This document shows, in pieces, positions 59,755-64,000 of a stretch of DNA of 64,000 nucleotides. The notes under the pieces are model-generated. The model was not told the DNA's origin, made no database searches, and saw only the letters and a program-made list of their open reading frames with translations. The number at the start of each line of letters is the position of its first letter. The first letter of the stretch is position 1. Both the position numbers and the translations under genes were made by a program. The stretch is from Flavobacterium sp. CECT 9288 (GTDB lineage Bacteria > Bacteroidota > Bacteroidia > Flavobacteriales > Flavobacteriaceae), in the NCBI RefSeq assembly GCF_918731615.1, contig NZ_OU957226.1:124001-188000 (forward strand), given 5' to 3'.

Positions 59755-61632
59755 CTATTTCAACTCTAAAATCAAAACCGATTTAGCTTCGATTTTAATT
59801 TCATTGGTAACGTCAAAAGTAAGTTCAGAAATAACGTCTTTTCCTGATTGAAAGTTTTTAATGTTCTCTTTAAAACGATCGGTTTTTATCGTTTTGGTTT
59901 CGTTACTGTTGTTCATGATCACCATCACGGTTTCATCATTGTTGTATCTAAAATACACGTAAACATTGTTCTCCGGAATGTAATGCGTCATTTTTCCATA
60001 ATGAATGACTGTTTTTGATTTCCTCCAATTGAATAACTTAGCCGTAAAATCAAAGTATTCGTTTTGGGCTATAGATCGTCCTTCTTTAGTAAAAGCGTTG
60101 TTTGCATCGCCTTCCCATCCGCCAGGGAAATCTTGACGAATATCAGCATCACCCTTATCTTTGTTTCCGGCCATACCTATTTCGCTACCGTAATACAATT
60201 GAGGAATTCCGCGAACAGTTGCAAGAATTGTCATGGCCATTTTATATTTTCTAATGTCTTTTCCATAAGTTTCATTGATCCGATTGGTGTCATGATTCTC
60301 CGCAAAAATTAAAGTATTGTTTGGGTTTGGATATAAAAAATCATTCGAGAAATTGTCGTAAAATCGCATCAAGCCTTTGTCCCATCCTGCATCGTCTTCG
60401 TTGAATGCTTTGGTTGTGGCTTCGTAGAGTGTGAAATCCATCACACTTGGTAAGTTTGAGTTGTAGTTTTGGATTGCTGAAATTTTACTGTCTTTTTGCC
60501 AATAGGCCATTTGCGCTTGACTTTGCATCCAGACTTCGCCAACGATATTAAAATTTGGGTATTCGTTGGTAATGGCTTTTGTCCACGTGGCAATTCCTGC
60601 TGGATCAGAATAGTTGTAAGTGTCTACTCGAAATCCATCCAAATCAGCTGATTCAATCCACCAAATGGCATTTTGAATCAGGTATTTTAAAGTCAAAGTA
60701 TTTTTCAAATTCAAATCGGGCATCGATGGTACGAACCAGCCGTCAATAGCTACTTTTTTATCAATTTCAGACGCATTGATATCATGAATAACAGTTCGTT
60801 TGTGATTGGTTTGTGTGTATTTTTCAAATTGGTTAATCCAATCTTTTGTGGGTAAATCTTTAACCATCCAGTGTTCAATGCCCCAATGGTTGGTTACATA
60901 ATCCATCACCAGTTTCATGTCTCTTTTATGCATTTCAGAAGCCAATCTAGCATAATCAGCATTAGTTCCATAACGCGGATCAATTTTATACACATCAGAT
61001 TGACCATAGGTATGGTAGGAATGTTTTGCATCATTATCTTCGCAAAGCGGCGTGCTCCAAATGGTTGTTGCGCCTAAGGATGAAATGTAATCTAGGTTTT
61101 TAATAATTCCTTCAATATCGCCACCGTGTCTTCCACCAGGTAAATCTCTATTGTACTTTTCTTGGGTCGAATTTTCACTGTCGTTATTTGCGTTCCCATT
61201 CGCAAATCGGTCTGGCATCAATAAATACATCATATCCGATGAGTCGAAACTTTTGCGTTGCGCTGAGTTTTCTCTTCTTTGCTTCAAAGAATATTTCTGT
61301 GTAAACGTTTCTCTGTTTTTACTTTTAAAGGTAAATGTAAAATCAGAGGTGGGGACTTTTTTGGTATCAATGGTAACAAAAAGATAGTTTGGATTTTCTG
61401 TCTTTTGAACGAAGCTTATTTTTACCCCATTAGAAACCGTGACTTGATATTGAGAAATGTCCTTGCCATAAAACAGAATCTGCAATTCTGTATTTTTCAT
61501 TCCTGCATACCAAAACGGTGGTTCCATTTTGTCAATTTGAGCGTGTAGCGTTACAGACATAAAAAAAAGGAATAAGGTTATCTTTTTAAAAAAATTCCTG
61601 TTAGCTAAAGATAGAGAAATAATTTTGTCCAT
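59755..61632 (-). CDS. GH13 neopullulanase/cyclomaltodextrinase-type amylase
   Basis: The 625-residue protein has a signal peptide near residues 15-32 (FFKKITLFLFFMSVTLHAQ). An N-terminal Ig-like domain (about 35-125) is typical of the neopullulanase/SusA group. The GH13 regions follow: MKLVMDYVTNHWG, LDGFRVDTYNY, FNIVGEVWMQ and LIFAENHDTNR, which supply the catalytic Asp, Glu and Asp. It should degrade maltodextrins and cyclodextrins in the periplasm. It lies between the GH65 and GH13 lipoprotein genes in one direction; an incomplete hairpin lies upstream of it. Confidence 0.88.
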   Translation of the reverse strand: MDKIISLSLANRNFFKKITLFLFFMSVTLHAQIDKMEPPFWYAGMKNTELQILFYGKDISQYQVTVSNGVKISFVQKTENPNYLFVTIDTKKVPTSDFTFTFKSKNRETFTQKYSLKQRRENSAQRKSFDSSDMMYLLMPDRFANGNANNDSENSTQEKYNRDLPGGRHGGDIEGIIKNLDYISSLGATTIWSTPLCEDNDAKHSYHTYGQSDVYKIDPRYGTNADYARLASEMHKRDMKLVMDYVTNHWGIEHWMVKDLPTKDWINQFEKYTQTNHKRTVIHDINASEIDKKVAIDGWFVPSMPDLNLKNTLTLKYLIQNAIWWIESADLDGFRVDTYNYSDPAGIATWTKAITNEYPNFNIVGEVWMQSQAQMAYWQKDSKISAIQNYNSNLPSVMDFTLYEATTKAFNEDDAGWDKGLMRFYDNFSNDFLYPNPNNTLIFAENHDTNRINETYGKDIRKYKMAMTILATVRGIPQLYYGSEIGMAGNKDKGDADIRQDFPGGWEGDANNAFTKEGRSIAQNEYFDFTAKLFNWRKSKTVIHYGKMTHYIPENNVYVYFRYNNDETVMVIMNNSNETKTIKTDRFKENIKNFQSGKDVISELTFDVTNEIKIEAKSVLILELK

Positions 61633-61729
61633 GGTCTATGATATAATTTTAAAAAGCGAGGTTAGAAAAGCTGATGCTATGTCTAGGTGTATTCTACTGT
61701 TAAATGTACTTAAGAATCAACATTATGTA

Positions 61730-61762
61730 AACAATCCCAATGGAAATTGGGATTGTTTTTTC
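61730..61762. terminator. Hairpin after the GH65 gene
   Basis: AACAATCCCAA pairs with TTGGGATTGTT (11-base stem), 6-base loop and a T-run on the + side. For - strand transcription it would be a weak attenuator between the GH65 and GH13 genes. Confidence 0.5.
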
Positions 61763-61814
61763 CTAGTAAAGGAATTTTTAAATGATAGATTGTACTACAA
61801 GTTCTAACATTTTT

Positions 61815-64000
61815 TTATACTGCAAGTGCGTTTTCTGGAGAGACCATAACCTGCTCTCCGTTTACTACAATTGTCAATTCTGTATTGCCAACAATAGAGA
61901 AAGTAGTTTCTTTGTGATTGATATTCACAGTCAAAATTTGATTTCTGAAATTGATTTTAAACGAATATGCTGTCCATTCTTTTGGGATTTTTGGCGAAAA
62001 ATGAAGTGTATTATCTTTAACTCGCATTCCGCCAAAACCTTCTACGATACTCATCCAAGTTCCTGCCATTGAGGTTATATGACAACCTTCTTCTACTTCT
62101 TTATTGTAATCATCAAGATCTAGGCGTGACGTTCTTAAATAGAAGGTATAAGCCATATCCATTTTGTCTAACAAAGCCGCTTGAATAGAGTGTACACAAG
62201 GTGAAAGTGAACTTTCATGAACCGTAAAGGATTCGTAGAATTCAAAATTATTTTTCAGTTCTTCTTTCGTAAAATGATCTTCAAAGAAATAAAAACACTG
62301 TAAAACATCGGCTTGCTTGATGTATGGCGAACGTAAAATGCGATCCCAAGACCATTTTTGATTGATAGGTCTTTGGCTTTTATCCAAATCAGCTACGCGA
62401 ACCAAATCTTTCTCTAGGAAACCATCTTGCTGTAAGTATACATTATGTTCTTCCGAAAACGGAAAGTACATATTGTCCGAAACTTTTTTCCAAGATTGTA
62501 ATTCTGCGTCTGTGATGTTTACTTTTTCAGTAATTCTTTTGTGATCTGATGGATATTCCAGGGATACTTTCTGAATTTGTTCGTAGGTATAATCCAAACA
62601 CCATTTTGCAATATAATTGGTATAGAAATTATTGTTTACGTTGTTCTCATACTCGTTTGGACCCGTTACACCAAGAATTACATATTGGTTTAAATTTGCT
62701 GAAAAATTCGCTCTTTGATGCCAGAAACGAGCAATACCAATAAGGACTTCAAGACCCTTTTCAGGAATGTAGCTGTAATCACCAGTATATCTGTAAAAGT
62801 TGTAAATAGCAAATGCTATGGCTCCATTTCTATGAATTTCTTCAAACGTTATTTCCCATTCGTTATGGCATTCTTCACCGTTCATAGTAACCATTGGGTA
62901 TAAAGCTGCACCATTAGTAAATCCTAATTTAGTTGCATTTTCAATGGCTTTGTCTAATTGATTGTAGCGGTACGTCAACAAGTTGCGCGCTACTTCTTGA
63001 TCCTTAGTCGCCATGTAAAACGGAATACAGTATGCTTCGGTATCCCAATAGGTAGAACCACCATATTTTTCGCCAGTGAAACCTTTTGGTCCAATATTCA
63101 AACGAGAATCTTTACCAAGATAGGTTTGGTTCAATTGAAAAATATTGAAACGAATTCCTTGTTGTGCTTTGACATCGCCATCAATAGTAATATCTGACAT
63201 TTCCCAAATTTTTGCCCAAGCGTCAATCTGATCCAGTAGCATTTGGTCATAGCCCAAAGTTAAGGCAGCTTGTATGACTTTTTCGGCAGCAGTAACAGTG
63301 TTTTCATGGTTTAAAGAAACCGTGTAACCTCCAATTTTTTGGATAGATGATTTTTGGCCTTGAGCCACAATTACATCGTAGCTAAATTGGATTTTATCTG
63401 TAGTGGCATCAATATTTGATGGTGAAATTCCTGTTTTTTCACCATTAGTTAAAATGCTGTTGTGCATGAATGTGGTTGCCTTGAAATGGGTTTTGAAGGT
63501 TTGAGCCGTTACAAAAGCTTCATTTCCTGATTTTTTCACATCAAGGGGTTCCCAGAATTTCTCTTCCCAGTTGGCATCTTCATTAGTTACACCGGCATCA
63601 ATATAAGGTTTGAATACAATTTTAGAATCTTTGTTCAAAGGTGTAATTTCATAATGGATAAGCCCAACTTCATCCAAGACGATAGAAAGAAAACGCTTGA
63701 TGCTAACTGAAATTTCTGTTCCATTTTTTAAGGTGGCTTCAAAAGAACGGTGGTACCAACCTTCTTTCATATTCAATTCACGACGAAAGTTTTTGACATC
63801 GGTACAGGTATTCAAATCGAATTTTTCACCGTTGATTTCAATGTCAATCCCAATCCAGTTTGGTGCATTTAAAACCTTTGCAAAATATTCTGGATATCCG
63901 TTTTTCCACCAGCCTACTTTTGTTTTATCTGGATAATAAATTCCAGCAATGTAGCTGCCTTGGAAGGTTTCTCCGCTATAATTTTCTTCAAAATTAGCGC
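61815..64000 (-). CDS. GH65 family maltose/kojibiose phosphorylase, 5' end beyond window
   Basis: The frame runs to the window edge, so the N-terminus is missing; about 728 residues are present. An N-terminal beta-sandwich part (GSYIAGIYYPDKTKVGWWKN) leads to the (alpha/alpha)6 catalytic domain. The active-site region is TMNGEECHNEWEITFEEIHRNG with the general acid Glu; GEKYGGSTYWDTEAYCIPFY and MAGTWMSIVEGFGGMRV are also typical of the family. It cleaves maltose (or a related disaccharide) with phosphate to beta-glucose 1-phosphate and glucose. It heads the operon with two amylases, so it acts on their products in the cytoplasm. Confidence 0.9.
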   Translation of the reverse strand, partial: ANFEENYSGETFQGSYIAGIYYPDKTKVGWWKNGYPEYFAKVLNAPNWIGIDIEINGEKFDLNTCTDVKNFRRELNMKEGWYHRSFEATLKNGTEISVSIKRFLSIVLDEVGLIHYEITPLNKDSKIVFKPYIDAGVTNEDANWEEKFWEPLDVKKSGNEAFVTAQTFKTHFKATTFMHNSILTNGEKTGISPSNIDATTDKIQFSYDVIVAQGQKSSIQKIGGYTVSLNHENTVTAAEKVIQAALTLGYDQMLLDQIDAWAKIWEMSDITIDGDVKAQQGIRFNIFQLNQTYLGKDSRLNIGPKGFTGEKYGGSTYWDTEAYCIPFYMATKDQEVARNLLTYRYNQLDKAIENATKLGFTNGAALYPMVTMNGEECHNEWEITFEEIHRNGAIAFAIYNFYRYTGDYSYIPEKGLEVLIGIARFWHQRANFSANLNQYVILGVTGPNEYENNVNNNFYTNYIAKWCLDYTYEQIQKVSLEYPSDHKRITEKVNITDAELQSWKKVSDNMYFPFSEEHNVYLQQDGFLEKDLVRVADLDKSQRPINQKWSWDRILRSPYIKQADVLQCFYFFEDHFTKEELKNNFEFYESFTVHESSLSPCVHSIQAALLDKMDMAYTFYLRTSRLDLDDYNKEVEEGCHITSMAGTWMSIVEGFGGMRVKDNTLHFSPKIPKEWTAYSFKINFRNQILTVNINHKETTFSIVGNTELTIVVNGEQVMVSPENALAV

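Overview
The window is a 64 kb piece of a Bacteroidetes chromosome, most likely Flavobacterium or a close relative. Four kinds of evidence support this. The DNA is A+T-rich. Promoters of the Bacteroidetes type (TTTG, about 19-20 bases, TAnnTTTG) can be read at two genes. Ribosome binding sites are A-rich rather than Shine-Dalgarno-like. The gene content is typical: a TonB-dependent receptor with a DUF4374 lipoprotein, an M56/BlaI pair, a mevalonate-pathway block, and GH13/GH65 starch enzymes.

Layout. (1) 1-9.2 kb: an extracellular polysaccharide-type cluster with a flippase (cut by the window edge), a GT4 glycosyltransferase, a GH5-like anchored hydrolase, an Ig-like surface protein, a 1030-residue membrane protein and a response-regulator/GT2 fusion. 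(2) 9.3-19.9 kb: housekeeping and iron-type genes: a PH/SHOCT protein, DUF4374 plus TonB receptor with a divergent AraC regulator, DUF4407, pckA, DUF423 and a saccharopine dehydrogenase-like protein. (3) 20-39.9 kb: an accessory region. Almost every gene is on the + strand, small and poorly characterised. The genes are separated by imperfect palindromes of about 140-160 bp that resemble integron attC sites, and are preceded in groups by four related promoter-leader modules. Within it are a gene split by an IS1595-type element that was itself split by an IS3 element, a two-gene DUF262-HEPN pair, a lipoprotein-Lgt pair, and one - strand island, the BlaI/M56 operon with a partial tandem duplication. 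(4) 40-50 kb: core genes: an M20 peptidase, tRNA-Leu, a LytS/LytTR-type two-component system, DUF885 and M3 peptidases, and a pseudouridine synthase. (5) 50.4-54.4 kb: isoprenoid and lipid genes (UbiA, a mevalonate kinase-like GHMP kinase, mevalonate diphosphate decarboxylase) and TspO. (6) 54.4-58 kb: a carboxypeptidase-regulatory-domain protein, an HI0933-family flavoprotein, a GxxExxY gene that looks inserted, and a glycerophosphodiesterase. (7) 58-64 kb: a starch/maltodextrin operon on the - strand (GH65 phosphorylase cut by the window edge, then two GH13 amylases).

The most unusual feature is region 3. Its repeated order (promoter-leader, then gene, then palindrome ending GTTAGTGGC, then gene) looks like a cassette array with several start points. 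No integrase is present in the window, so the mechanism is an inference. Two genes carry single-base frameshifts (the GNAT at about 22.2 kb and the NTF2-like gene at about 48.9 kb), which could be real or sequencing errors.
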